Shown here in pieces: positions 1 to 8,325 of a stretch of DNA of 64,000 bases. A program made the translations under genes and the position numbers. The stretch is from JAKQIM01 sp964633225. GTDB taxonomy: Bacteria; Chloroflexota; Anaerolineae; Anaerolineales; UBA4823. The notes under the pieces were generated by a model, which was given only the letters and a program-made list of their open reading frames with translations, ran no database searches and was not told the origin of the DNA. The DNA lies in NCBI GenBank assembly GCA_964633225.1, contig CAZWFQ010000008.1, positions 1-64,000 on the forward strand, given 5' to 3'. The stretch's first letter is position 1; every line of letters begins with the position of its first letter.

Positions 1-1387
1 TGATAGGGGGCGGCTGGTCTGTTATCAGCAGGTTGGCAATTAGCTGCTGGCTTTGTTCTTCGGTCAGGTGCTGCAAATGGATATCTTGCCAGTGATCTTG
101 GAGTGCCTGGCGGTTGGATTGGATCAATTTCAGGCCGGGAGCGTCTGCTTCGGGCCGGGAAATAATGCATAAGAAGATTGGTGCGGACTGCACAACAGGG
201 ATCAAATCCTGCAGCAGGTCGGCTGAAGACGGGTCGATCCAATGGAAATCTTCAACGCTGAGCACCAGGGGGGCCTTCTGGGCTATGGTGATCAAGAGCC
301 GGCGGATTGCCTCGAGGTATTTTGCGTGCAGGGCTTGCGGTTCCAGGTTGCCGAGATGGGTAAGGTCTTTGGCGCTCACCGGGAGTGATAATAAATGCGC
401 CAGGGGGGCGGTTATGGTTTCGGCCTCTGAGATGTCGGAAAACAAGATCTCAATTTGAGCAGTGAGTTGGGCAGAGGCTTCGTGCTCGGCCATTGTGTCG
501 GGGATGGCAAGGACCGAGCGTAACAGCATGGCGATCAGGTGATAGGCCAATCCCCTTTCGTAAGACAGGCAGTGCCCGCCGCCCCATTGCAGACCCGGAA
601 TGGGAGTGTGTACCTCGAGTTCTTTGTGCCATTCCATCACCAGGCGGCTTTTTCCCAGCCCTGCTTCTCCGGTGATCAGGGCAGCTGCACCGAACCCGCT
701 GCGCAAGGCCTTTGTAAGGTCTATCAAACAGGTCAGCTCTGCCTGCCGGCCAACCATAGGGCTTTTTAGTCCAGCCAGACCGCGCGGCGATTCGGGCTGC
801 GATCTGGCTGCTACGAGACGATAGATCGAGACGGGTTCGCTGCGGCCTTTTACCTGGACAGCATCCAGGGCTTCGAAGGAGAACAGATGTGCGGCTAATT
901 GGAAGGTATGGGGCCCAACCAGGATTTCGCCAGGCTGCGAAGCGCTTTTTAGGCGAAAGGCAACGTTGACTGCGTCGCCTAAAACAGAATACGTTTGGCG
1001 CCCTTTGGAGCCGATGCCCCCGGCGATGGCCAGGCCTGTATTGATTCCGATGTGGAGTGATAGCTGAGTGCCGCGCCTGTGGTTATGATCTTGCTGGGCC
1101 TTCATCATTTCCAGGGCGGCTCGTAGGGCGCGGACGGGGTCATCTTCGTGAGCGTAAGGGGCGCCAAAGAGGGCCATGATCTCGTCACCAATGAACTTGT
1201 CGATGCTGCCGCCGTATTTCTCAACGATTGGAACCAGAATATCGAAACACTCATTCATCAGAATGAGCACTTCTTCGGGATCCAGACTTTCGGCCAGGGA
1301 AGTAAAACCGGCAATGTCTGCAAACAAGACGGTTACCACCCGGCGTTCGCCGGCAAGAGGCATGGGGTCTTTTGGGGTGGGTATCAT
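1..1387 (-). CDS. class III nucleotidyl cyclase fused to an AAA/STAND ATPase (3' end off the window)
   Basis: The frame is open from an ATG at 1387 to the left edge (about 462 codons), so the C-terminus is missing. Residues 15-190 form a class III adenylate/guanylate cyclase domain: VTVLFADIAGFT with metal-binding Asp24, FIGDEIMALFG with Asp68, and VLGDAVNVAFRL carrying Asn141 and Arg145. From about residue 210 an AAA/STAND-type ATPase follows, with Walker A GEAGLGKS (240-247) and a Walker B-like segment near SVEDFHWID. This is the common cyclase-predicted-ATPase architecture of large soluble signalling proteins, expected to make cAMP and often followed by TPR repeats that would lie outside the window. 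Its start overlaps the stop of the upstream desulfurase gene by 4 bp (ATGA), so the two are probably cotranscribed. The family call is firm; nucleotide specificity and signal are unknown. Confidence 0.88.
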   Translation of the reverse strand, partial: MIPTPKDPMPLAGERRVVTVLFADIAGFTSLAESLDPEEVLILMNECFDILVPIVEKYGGSIDKFIGDEIMALFGAPYAHEDDPVRALRAALEMMKAQQDHNHRRGTQLSLHIGINTGLAIAGGIGSKGRQTYSVLGDAVNVAFRLKSASQPGEILVGPHTFQLAAHLFSFEALDAVQVKGRSEPVSIYRLVAARSQPESPRGLAGLKSPMVGRQAELTCLIDLTKALRSGFGAAALITGEAGLGKSRLVMEWHKELEVHTPIPGLQWGGGHCLSYERGLAYHLIAMLLRSVLAIPDTMAEHEASAQLTAQIEILFSDISEAETITAPLAHLLSLPVSAKDLTHLGNLEPQALHAKYLEAIRRLLITIAQKAPLVLSVEDFHWIDPSSADLLQDLIPVVQSAPIFLCIISRPEADAPGLKLIQSNRQALQDHWQDIHLQHLTEEQSQQLIANLLITDQPPPI

Positions 1388-2541
1388 CCCAGTTTTCTGA
1401 GCTTCTCTACAAGCGGACTGAGTACTTTTAAGATGGCTTCGATATCAGAGGCTTGATTGGCACGACCCAGGGTTATCCTGAGCGAGCCCAAGGCCCAGGA
1501 GCGTTGCAATCCCAAGGCGGTCAGGACCTCGCTGGGTTCGGGGCTGCCGGTCTTGCAAGCCGAGCCTGATGAGCAGGCAAACCCTTCCATGTCCAATGCC
1601 ATGAGCAGTGCATTGCCGTCCAGCCCCTCGAACACGAAACTGGCGTGGTTGGGTAAGCGCTGGCTTGGATGTCCCGTCAAAAGAGTATGGGGTACTTCTT
1701 CCAAGATTTGGCCAATCAGCCTGTCGCGCAAGGGGATGAGATGGGCGCGGTGCCTGGCGCTTTCAGCCTGAGCCAGGGAAAGGGCCTCTGCCAGGCCGAC
1801 AATATACGGGATGTTATGCGTCCCGGCGCGGCGGCCTCGCTCTTGTCCGCCGCCAGTTTGAGCCGGCAGGAGTGGGGTGCCCTGGCGCACATATAATGCA
1901 CCGATGCCTTTGGGCCCGTAAAACTTATGTGCCCCAATGGACATTGCATCGACATGCAAGGCGTTAACGTCCACGGGCAGATAGGCGGCAGCTTGAACAG
2001 CATCTGTGTGAAAAGGGATGCCTCGGGCATTACAAGCGGCGCCGATTTCTGCAATGGGGCTGATGGTCCCGATCTCGTTATTGGCATAAATCACAGAAAC
2101 GAGAGCTGTGTCAGTTCTCAAGTGGTCGGCAACGGCCTGGGGTTGAATCAACCCGTGTTGGTCAACGGGCAGGTATTCCACTTCGAAGCCGAAATATTTG
2201 TGGATCTGTTGGGCTGTGTGGGAGACGGCATGGTGCTCAACCGGGCTGATCAGGATGTGGTTGGCGTGTCTTTGTTGGCGCGCTGCTAATGCAATCCCGC
2301 GCAGGGCCAGGTTATCACTTTCGGATCCACATGAGGTGAAGATAATTTCTTCGGGCTGGCAGCCCAGGGTTTGGGCAACTTTCTCGCGGGCGTTTTCCAA
2401 AGCCGTCTCGGCTTGCTGTCCGTAGGTGTGAATTGAAGATGGGTTACCAAAGGTTTCTTGGAAATAGGGCAGCATGGCTGACAACACACGAGAGTCAAGC
2501 GGGGTAGTGGCTGCATAGTCCAGGTAAATGCTCTTTGGCAT
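1384..2541 (-). CDS. iscS: cysteine desulfurase (IscS/NifS family)
   Basis: A 385-residue PLP enzyme that takes sulfur from cysteine to give alanine and an enzyme persulfide for Fe-S clusters and tRNA thiolation. It shows LDYAATTPLD near the N-terminus, the PLP lysine in GAHKFYGPKG (Lys206) and the catalytic cysteine loop SSGSACK (Cys329), all in expected positions, and the length is normal. The start is the second of two close ATGs (2547 and 2541); neither has a clear Shine-Dalgarno site. A TATAAT on the minus strand (2560-2555) lies so close that the mRNA may be nearly leaderless. There is no iscU next to it; an IscU-like domain occurs far away inside the Mrp fusion at 56448-57878. The 3' end overlaps the cyclase gene by 4 bp. 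Confidence 0.95.
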   Translation of the reverse strand: MPKSIYLDYAATTPLDSRVLSAMLPYFQETFGNPSSIHTYGQQAETALENAREKVAQTLGCQPEEIIFTSCGSESDNLALRGIALAARQQRHANHILISPVEHHAVSHTAQQIHKYFGFEVEYLPVDQHGLIQPQAVADHLRTDTALVSVIYANNEIGTISPIAEIGAACNARGIPFHTDAVQAAAYLPVDVNALHVDAMSIGAHKFYGPKGIGALYVRQGTPLLPAQTGGGQERGRRAGTHNIPYIVGLAEALSLAQAESARHRAHLIPLRDRLIGQILEEVPHTLLTGHPSQRLPNHASFVFEGLDGNALLMALDMEGFACSSGSACKTGSPEPSEVLTALGLQRSWALGSLRITLGRANQASDIEAILKVLSPLVEKLRKLG

Positions 2542-2625
2542 GGTCATAGCGAAAATTATAACCCACATGGGCCAAATTTTTGCGGAATGCGCGACCTTTT
2601 TCTCGCCAGGGCGTATAATTGTTTG

Positions 2626-2657
2626 AATGCAATCAATCTGGTTGCATTAGAATGCAA
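2626..2657 (+). repeat. three AATGCAA half-sites (candidate operator)
   Basis: AATGCAA at 2626-2632, its inverse TTGCATT at 2642-2648 and a third AATGCAA at 2651-2657 lie within 32 bp. The middle copy covers the -35 box of the promoter below and the third sits in its spacer. This is what a repressor or activator site would look like. The binding protein is unknown. Confidence 0.45.
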
Positions 2658-2670
2658 CTGAGGCTATAAT
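2642..2670 (+). promoter_or_regulatory. sigma-70-type promoter for the 2715-4353 genes
   Basis: TTGCAT (2642-2647), a 17-bp spacer and a perfect TATAAT (2665-2670). Transcription would start near 2677, giving a leader of about 38 nt before the ATG at 2715. It is the only good promoter in the gap between the divergent desulfurase gene and the SPFH pair. Confidence 0.6.
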
Positions 2671-2714
2671 CAGTGCAAAGAAACCAAGCGAAAGATTCCA
2701 AATGGAGGCTAACG

Positions 2715-3242
2715 ATGAGCGATCTCGCTAATCAAATTTTTGACAATGTGACCGGGGACCAGGACTTTTTCAAGAAGATCTTGGGCAAGCTTCCGGGCTT
2801 TAAAGGATACATGGAACGCCAGTCGCGCCGCGATTCGGATAAACTGATCCGCGATACAATCTTCAACCGTTTCCGCGAGCTTGAGTCGCAGGTTTCGGCT
2901 ATCCAGCGTGATTTTATCAGCCACGGCGAGATTGCTTATGTGGACGATTTGGAAGCATCCGCCATCAAGCTGCGCACTTTTGCCGACCGGGTGCGCACTG
3001 CCCCGCGCGGCTACTCCAGCCTGTTTGAAGCAGTCAAGATCAACGAGGAAGAGCTGGCGAAATTGTACGAATATGACGCGGCACTGCTAGAAAAGGCTGA
3101 TGCGGTGGGGAGCGCGATCGGAAATGTGGAAACTTCTGTGGGCACTGATGGTTTGAAAGCAGCTATCCGCAATTTGGAGACGGTCTCTCTGTCGTGCATC
3201 GAAGCTTACGATCGCCGTGAAGAAGTGGTTGTGGCTCAATAA
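2715..3242 (+). CDS. conserved-looking helical protein of unknown function, partner of SPFH gene
   Basis: A 175-residue soluble protein that I do not recognise. The start at 2715 is set by TGGAGG at 2703-2708, six bases upstream; upstream in-frame codons lack a ribosome site. It is rich in charged residues with heptad-like helical stretches, has no signal peptide, no membrane segment and a single cysteine near the C-terminus. It lies 59 bp before the SPFH gene and shares its promoter, so the two products may act together at the membrane or in stress response. That role is inference from position only. Confidence 0.75.
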   Translation: MSDLANQIFDNVTGDQDFFKKILGKLPGFKGYMERQSRRDSDKLIRDTIFNRFRELESQVSAIQRDFISHGEIAYVDDLEASAIKLRTFADRVRTAPRGYSSLFEAVKINEEELAKLYEYDAALLEKADAVGSAIGNVETSVGTDGLKAAIRNLETVSLSCIEAYDRREEVVVAQ

Positions 3243-3301
3243 TGGCCCTTCTGGGCACTCATCATTACATATAAAGAAATCTTTCAGCAGGAGATAAAAG
3301 C

Positions 3302-4353
3302 ATGGCTAGAATTTTTGATGTCATTGAATACCCAAATGAGATGCGCAATGAGATTGTGCATCGTTTTCCCGAAAGCGGACCGGGCGATTTTCGCATTGGC
3401 TCACAGGTGATCGTGCGCGAATCACAGGTGGCTGTGTTCTTCCGCGACGGGAACGCTCTGGACACTTTTGGCCCTGGGCGCCACACGATTACCACCCTGA
3501 ACATCCCCCTGCTGATCGAGAAGATCGGTAAGGCTGTATTCAGCGACCGCACGCCTTTCCCGGCGGAGGTTTACTTTGTTTCGATGCGCGAGTTTGCCGA
3601 CCAGAAGTGGGGCACTCCCCAACCAATCATTGTACGCAATCCGGGCATGGGCCTGGGTGTGGCGCTGCTGCAGGGGTTTGGCACATTCAGCTTCCAGGTT
3701 AAGGACGCGCAGCAGTTTGTGACCCAGATCGTTGGTGCGCAGGGTATGTTCCGCACTGATGATATCGAAGCTCGCTTGCGCTCGATGCTGCTCTCGAAGC
3801 TGCAAGACCTGCTGGGCGAGACGGCTGCCAAGCACTCGGTGCCTGAGCTGATCGGCTTGACCGAGGAGCTGGGTGCGGGCGTGCGCGCAAAGACCACGGA
3901 TGATTTTGCGGCCATCGGCCTGACGCTTAAGAGCTTCTACATGGAAAACCTCAAGCCATCCAGCAAGTCGGCAGAGGAACTGCGCGCCATGGGTATGTTG
4001 GATATGACGACTTACACCCAACTGCAGGCCGCCGACGCGCTGCGCGATGCGGCCCAAAACCCCAGCGGCGGGGCTGGCCTGACGGCTGGTATTGGCGCTG
4101 GTGTTGGCTTGGGCCAGGTGGTGGGCCAGGCTTTGACGGGCATGACCCCGGCTGGCGGTGCTGCGGCCCAGCCGCCTGCGCAACCGGCGGGTGGTGCTGC
4201 TGCGGCTGGTATCCCGGCTGTGATGACGCCTGCCGAAGTAGCATCCTTCTTGAAGGTCTCTGAAGAGGATGTGGTTGCGGCGATTGCCGACGGGACTCTA
4301 AAGGCTCGCAAGCTTGGTAATGCGTACCGCATTAGCAAGGAATCTTTGGAAGA
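3302..4353 (+). CDS. SPFH-domain protein with C-terminal excisionase-type HTH (cut by assembly gap)
   Basis: About 350 residues are visible before the N run. Residues 1-240 match the SPFH/virion-core-like family: an N-terminal VIEYPNEM segment, VIVRESQVAVFF and the GPGRH turn typical of these band-7 relatives. A Gly/Ala/Pro-rich low-complexity linker covers about residues 255-305. The last visible segment (about 306-350) reads MTPAEVASFLKVSEEDV, then GTLKARKLGNAYRISKESLE, which is the pattern of MerR/excisionase-type helix-turn-helix domains. Many relatives carry a zinc ribbon there instead. AGGAG precedes the ATG. The stop lies in the gap, so further domains cannot be excluded. Confidence 0.8.
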
Positions 4354-4453
4354 NNNNNNNNNNNNNNNNNNNNNNNNNNNNNNNNNNNNNNNNNNNNNNN
4401 NNNNNNNNNNNNNNNNNNNNNNNNNNNNNNNNNNNNNNNNNNNNNNNNNNNNN
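4354..4453. other. assembly gap (100 N)
   Basis: Exactly 100 undetermined bases, the usual placeholder for a scaffold gap of unknown size. It cuts the SPFH gene on the left and a minus-strand membrane protein gene on the right, so the true distance and any gene inside are unknown. Confidence 0.98.
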
Positions 4454-4821
4454 CCCTTTTCGTAGACGATCTTGCCGGTCTGGTGATGCGGCATCAGGAC
4501 CCATAGACCAGCCGGGCCAAGCAGCAGGTTAGAGACGGGGGTGCAGTAGTTGTACAGGGTGTAGCGGTCATCCATGCTCTTGAGGGCCTGGGAGATGTGT
4601 TCGTCTGGACGTGGTCTTCGTCCCCAACGGTTGCCGTAATATAAGCCAACCTGGGATAATGCAAAGCCGGCAAAGAGGGCTATCCAGGCCACCCCAACTT
4701 GTTCGGGATAGCGGAAGGAAACATACATGCCGCCCGCCAAGACCAACAGACCGCCCATACTGGTGATCTGCCCAAGGCGGCTGTTGCGTCGGATAAGCTT
4801 TTCATTGGTGATGATCTTCAT
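4454..4821 (-). CDS. membrane protein with possible NERD-like domain (3' end in gap)
   Basis: About 122 residues are visible from the ATG at 4821. Two hydrophobic segments (about residues 20-36 and 43-60) form a probable N-terminal hairpin anchor; the rest is cytoplasmic. The segment DDRYTLYNY followed by LLLGPAGLWVLMPHHQTGKI resembles the start of nuclease-related (NERD) domains, in which a hydrophobic strand and a glycine turn precede a catalytic Glu-x-Lys. That catalytic part would fall in the gap, so the assignment is tentative. The gene begins 9 bp after the fabF stop and is probably in the plsX-fabF operon. Confidence 0.65.
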
Positions 4822-4830
4822 GGTGATGGG

Positions 4831-6075
4831 TTACTCCTGGAAGCGCTTGAGTACCAGGCAGGCATTTTGCCCGCCCAGCCCGAATGAATTGGACATGGCC
4901 GTGTTAACCGGCTGTTGGCGAGCTTTGTTAGGTACATAATCCAGATCGCACTCGGGATCAGGATGTTCATAGTTAATCGTAGGCGGGATGATGCCGTGGG
5001 TGATTGCCAGCGTGCAAGCAATGGCTTCCAGCGCTCCAGATGCACCCATGGCGTGCCCGAGCATTGATTTGGTAGAACTGATGGCTAACTTATAGGCGTG
5101 CTCGCCGAAGAGGACTTTGATAGCGTGGGTTTCGGCCGAATCGTTCAGGGGGGTGGATGAACCATGCGCATTGATATATACAAGCTCTTCTGGCAGCAGG
5201 CCGGCATCTTTCAATGCCCAGCGCATGGCGCGCACGGGTCCGGCAGCTTCGGGGTCTGGCTGGGCAACATGGAAGGCGTCTGTTGATGATGCGTGCCCTG
5301 CTACCTCAGCATAAATGCGCGCGCCGCGTGCCTGGGCATGTTCCAGGCTTTCGAGCACCAGCGTGGCTGCGCCCTCTGAGAAGATGAAGCCTTCACGTTT
5401 GGCATCGAAGGGGCGCGATGCTGCTTCGGGATTATCATTGTAGTTTACGGGCAGTGCTCGCATGGCGCAGAAGCCGGCAATTGAAAAATCACGGATCAAG
5501 GCTTCGGTTCCACCAGCGATTACAACATCCGCCACGCCTCGCCGGATATACTCGGCGGCCTCGCCAATGGTCTGAGTGCCCGTGGCGCAAGCGGTGACAA
5601 TGGTGCAGTTAGGGCCCAGGCATTGAAACTGGCGTGCGATCAAAAAAGCGGATAGATTCGGAATGCCGGCTGGCACGGTAAAGGGGTTGACGCGGTCGTG
5701 ACCATGGGAGCGTAAAACGCTGATGCCCTCATCGAATTTTTCAAGGCCGCCAACAGCTGTGCCAAACACAACGCTGGAGCGCTCTTGATCGAGCAAGGGG
5801 GTTGGCAAACCTGCGTCGGCCACAGCCTGTATGGCAGAGGCCAGGGCAATCTGCGAGGCGCGGGACACGCGCCGGGCTTCTTTGCGGTCCATGTATTGAT
5901 CAGGATCAAAATCGGGGATCTCACCCGCAATTTGACAGGGCAGGGCACTGGCATCGAACTGTGTAATCTTGCGAATGCCAGAGCGCCCCTGGATCAATCC
6001 TTCCCAGTATTGGGCAAGACTGGCGCCAAGTGCGGTGACGGCACCCAGTCCGGTGATAACAACTCTTTGTTTCAT
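4831..6075 (-). CDS. fabF: 3-oxoacyl-[acyl-carrier-protein] synthase II
   Basis: A 414-residue condensing enzyme that extends acyl-ACP with malonyl-ACP in fatty acid synthesis. The thiolase-fold catalytic triad is complete: Cys163 in TACATGTQT, His304 in NAHGSST and His341 in KSMLGHAMG, with Lys336 also in place; these nearly coincide with E. coli FabF numbering. Length is normal and the start (MKQRVVITGLG) is the family N-terminus. It overlaps the upstream plsX stop by 4 bp, linking fatty acid elongation to phosphatidic acid synthesis. No acpP, fabD or fabG is present nearby. Confidence 0.97.
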   Translation of the reverse strand: MKQRVVITGLGAVTALGASLAQYWEGLIQGRSGIRKITQFDASALPCQIAGEIPDFDPDQYMDRKEARRVSRASQIALASAIQAVADAGLPTPLLDQERSSVVFGTAVGGLEKFDEGISVLRSHGHDRVNPFTVPAGIPNLSAFLIARQFQCLGPNCTIVTACATGTQTIGEAAEYIRRGVADVVIAGGTEALIRDFSIAGFCAMRALPVNYNDNPEAASRPFDAKREGFIFSEGAATLVLESLEHAQARGARIYAEVAGHASSTDAFHVAQPDPEAAGPVRAMRWALKDAGLLPEELVYINAHGSSTPLNDSAETHAIKVLFGEHAYKLAISSTKSMLGHAMGASGALEAIACTLAITHGIIPPTINYEHPDPECDLDYVPNKARQQPVNTAMSNSFGLGGQNACLVLKRFQE

Positions 6076-7097
6076 TGAGCCTCCTTTGGCGTTGTTTGTG
6101 TAAGTTGTTCTTGTATTGCAGTTTTAATGGCTTGCAGCAAATTTGCTTCAACTGCCTGGCGCGCAACTCGGATGGCGCTGACCAGGGCGTGTGCATTTGA
6201 ACGGCCGTGGCCGATGAAAACTAGCCCATTGACCCCGAGCAGCGGCGCGGCGCCGACCTCGTCGGGATCCATCATGGCTTTGATACGGGCAAAGGCGGGC
6301 CTGGCAAGCGCGGCGCCCAAGAGCGTGAGCGGGCTGGACTTGAGTTCCACTTTGAGTGTGTCAGTGATCAGCTTGGCAACTGCCTCGCTGGATTTTAGCA
6401 GGATATTGCCAGAGAAGCCATCGGTAACTACCACATCTACGGCGCCGCCGAACAATTCCTTGCCTTCGATGTTGCCCACAAAGTTGATCTGGGTTTCTTG
6501 CAGCAGGGGGTAGGCAGCGCGTGCCAGTTCGTTGCCTTTGCCACCTTCTTCACCATTGGAGAGCAGCCCAACGCGGGGATTTTGGATGCCGCGCAGCTTT
6601 TGTGCATAGATGGCGCCCATAATAGCAAACTGCTGTAAAAACTCGGGGCGGCAGTCGGGGTTGGCACCGATGTCGGCCACGACGCAGGTGCCGCCTTTGA
6701 CCGGGAAGTTGGCCGTCAGGGCAGGGCGCTCAACACCAGGGATCGTATCCAGGCGAAAATAGGCCGTAGCCAGAGCGCCGCCGGTATTTCCGGCGGTGAT
6801 AAATGCGTCGGCTTCGCCGTTCTTGACCAGGTCGATGCCAACAGCCATCGATGTTTTAGATGTTTTGCGCTTGGCCTTCAACGCCAGGGCCATACCTTTA
6901 TCATTCATTGTGATCGTGTCGGTGGCATCTACCACGCGCACGCCAGAAGCTTTCATTGCATCCAGGCGCGGGCGGAGTTGTTGTTCTGGACCAACCAGGA
7001 TGATCTCGTCGCCAAATAAGTGCGCAGCTTCGACCGCTGCTTGAAGCTCGGGTTCTGGGCAGTCGTCACTTCCCATCGCATCTAAGACAATCCGCAT
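6072..7097 (-). CDS. plsX: phosphate acyltransferase PlsX
   Basis: A 341-residue enzyme that makes acyl-phosphate from acyl-ACP for the PlsY route to lysophosphatidic acid. It starts MRIVLDAMGSDD, the characteristic PlsX N-terminus, and contains GNTGG, LSNGEEGGKGNE and FSGNILLKS, all family motifs. The ATG at 7097 is preceded by GAGGAG about eight bases upstream, which favours it over an in-frame codon at 7124. It overlaps fabF by 4 bp. The gene is divergent from the tRNA-Leu gene. Confidence 0.95.
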   Translation of the reverse strand: MRIVLDAMGSDDCPEPELQAAVEAAHLFGDEIILVGPEQQLRPRLDAMKASGVRVVDATDTITMNDKGMALALKAKRKTSKTSMAVGIDLVKNGEADAFITAGNTGGALATAYFRLDTIPGVERPALTANFPVKGGTCVVADIGANPDCRPEFLQQFAIMGAIYAQKLRGIQNPRVGLLSNGEEGGKGNELARAAYPLLQETQINFVGNIEGKELFGGAVDVVVTDGFSGNILLKSSEAVAKLITDTLKVELKSSPLTLLGAALARPAFARIKAMMDPDEVGAAPLLGVNGLVFIGHGRSNAHALVSAIRVARQAVEANLLQAIKTAIQEQLTQTTPKEAQ

Positions 7098-7127
7098 GTG
7101 GAACTCCTCTGAAGTAGAAATCATTGC

Positions 7128-7155
7128 TTGACAATAATGTGCAGGCGATTATAAT
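7128..7155 (+). promoter_or_regulatory. promoter of tRNA-Leu
   Basis: Perfect TTGACA (7128-7133), 16-bp spacer, perfect TATAAT (7150-7155), placing the transcription start near 7162, about seven bases before the mature tRNA end. Such a strong consensus match fits a stable RNA gene. Confidence 0.8.
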
Positions 7156-7168
7156 ACCATATACTTTT

Positions 7169-7250
7169 GCGCTGGTGCTGGAATTGGCAGACAGGCATGG
7201 TTGAGGGCCATGTGCCGCAAGGCGTGGGGGTTCAAGTCCCCCCCAGCGCA
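7169..7250 (+). tRNA. tRNA-Leu (anticodon GAG)
   Basis: An 82-nt class II tRNA. Acceptor arms GCGCTGG (7169-7175) and CCAGCGC (7243-7249) pair fully, with discriminator A7250. The anticodon stem CATGG/CCATG encloses TTGAGGG with anticodon GAG at 7203-7205, reading CTC and CTT leucine codons. A long variable arm and a GGGGG/CCCCC T-stem around TTCAAGT complete the cloverleaf. CCA is not encoded; the sequence after A7250 is CAG. Confidence 0.96.
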
Positions 7251-7253
7251 CAG

Positions 7254-7283
7254 ATAAGCCGCCTTTTGGCGGCTTATTGTTTT
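7254..7283 (+). terminator. rho-independent terminator of tRNA-Leu
   Basis: A 10-bp perfect stem ATAAGCCGCC (7254-7263) / GGCGGCTTAT (7268-7277) with a TTTT loop, followed by TGTTTT. It begins four bases after the tRNA. Confidence 0.85.
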
Positions 7284-7517
7284 AGTGGTTAGAAATATGG
7301 TAGACATCACTTATCAAGTGTAGTAGACTTGCATTACTTAATCATAACAGGAATCGGTGTTCTTTCACAGGTGTCCCGTCTATTCGCAGCGACTTGTTAT
7401 GATACGTGTTCAATCAGTTACCAGGAGGTGCCGCGGAGATATCCATACCATAAAAGTACCTCGAAATCTCAATCGCCGTTCAAAATTAATCTGAATACCA
7501 CCAAGGAGGATCGTATC

Positions 7518-8264
7518 ATGAAACGCCCATTTGTTTATCTATTTGTCGGCATGCTGCTGGCAAGTATGATCCTGGCAGGTTGTGGGGGAACTACTCAGAA
7601 GGTGCGCGTAGGGACGGATGCAGCGTGGCCGCCTTTTGAGTTTGTGGACGAAGAGAGCAAAGAAATCACGGGGTTTGATATCGAGCTGATGCGGGCAGTT
7701 GCTGCTGAGGCTGGCATTGAAGTGGAATTCATCAATGTGTCATGGGATCCATTGCTGGCGGGTATGGCACAGTGTCAGTACGATGCGGCGATCTCGGCCA
7801 TGACCATTACAGAGGAACGTGCCCAATCCTTTAACTTCACCGAGCCATATTTTGCGGCCGGCCAGGTGGTGACGGTGCGAATGGATAATACCGATATCAC
7901 CGGGAAAGATACACTGTCTGGTAAGGTAGTCGGCGCACAGATCGGCACGACTGGCGCTATTGAGACCGAGAAGATTGCTGGCGCCACGCTGAAAACGTAC
8001 GATGATGTTGGTTTGGCATTCCAGGATCTGATGAATGGCCAGATTGATGCTGTGATCGCTGATAATCCCCTGGCGCTTGGTTATGTTGGCAAGAACCCCG
8101 ATCAACTTAAAACTGTTGGTGATGTTTTTACAGATGAGTTTTACGGAATTGCGGTCTGTAAAACCAACACAGAGTTGTTGGACAAGTTGAACGAAGCCCT
8201 GGCAGCAGTAAAATCCCAGGGAGTGATTGATTCGCTGGTTGAAAAATGGATTGTAGGTAAGTAG
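7518..8264 (+). CDS. polar amino acid ABC transporter, substrate-binding lipoprotein
   Basis: A 248-residue family 3 solute-binding protein. It has a lipoprotein signal with lipobox ILAGC (Cys22), then VRVGTDAAWPPFEF and ITGFDIELMRAVA, the hallmark of polar amino acid binding proteins, and YDAAISAMTITEERAQ further on. The start at 7518 is fixed by AAGGAGGA (7503-7510); the 189 bp of open frame upstream is leader. It would capture an amino acid outside the membrane for the permease and ATPase that follow. Substrate (glutamine, arginine, histidine or similar) cannot be read from the sequence. The 234 bp between the tRNA terminator and this start hold no gene and no convincing promoter. Confidence 0.93.
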   Translation: MKRPFVYLFVGMLLASMILAGCGGTTQKVRVGTDAAWPPFEFVDEESKEITGFDIELMRAVAAEAGIEVEFINVSWDPLLAGMAQCQYDAAISAMTITEERAQSFNFTEPYFAAGQVVTVRMDNTDITGKDTLSGKVVGAQIGTTGAIETEKIAGATLKTYDDVGLAFQDLMNGQIDAVIADNPLALGYVGKNPDQLKTVGDVFTDEFYGIAVCKTNTELLDKLNEALAAVKSQGVIDSLVEKWIVGK

Positions 8265-8276
8265 CCTGTTCTGTAT

Positions 8277-8310
8277 AAGAGTCTGCAAGGCCGCAGCCTT
8301 GCAGACTCTT
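8277..8310 (+). promoter_or_regulatory. intercistronic hairpin between binding-protein and permease genes
   Basis: A 14-bp perfect inverted repeat (8277-8290 and 8297-8310) with a 6-nt loop, 12 bases after the binding-protein stop and just before the permease ribosome site. There is no T-run, so full termination is unlikely. Such stems usually protect the upstream mRNA or attenuate read-through, giving more binding protein than permease. Confidence 0.65.
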
Positions 8311-8325
8311 ATTGGAGGAAAGCCG

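Noticed and set aside
3422..4183. 253-codon open frame on the minus strand
   Set aside because: Antisense to the SPFH gene; rich in His, Arg and Gln without motifs.
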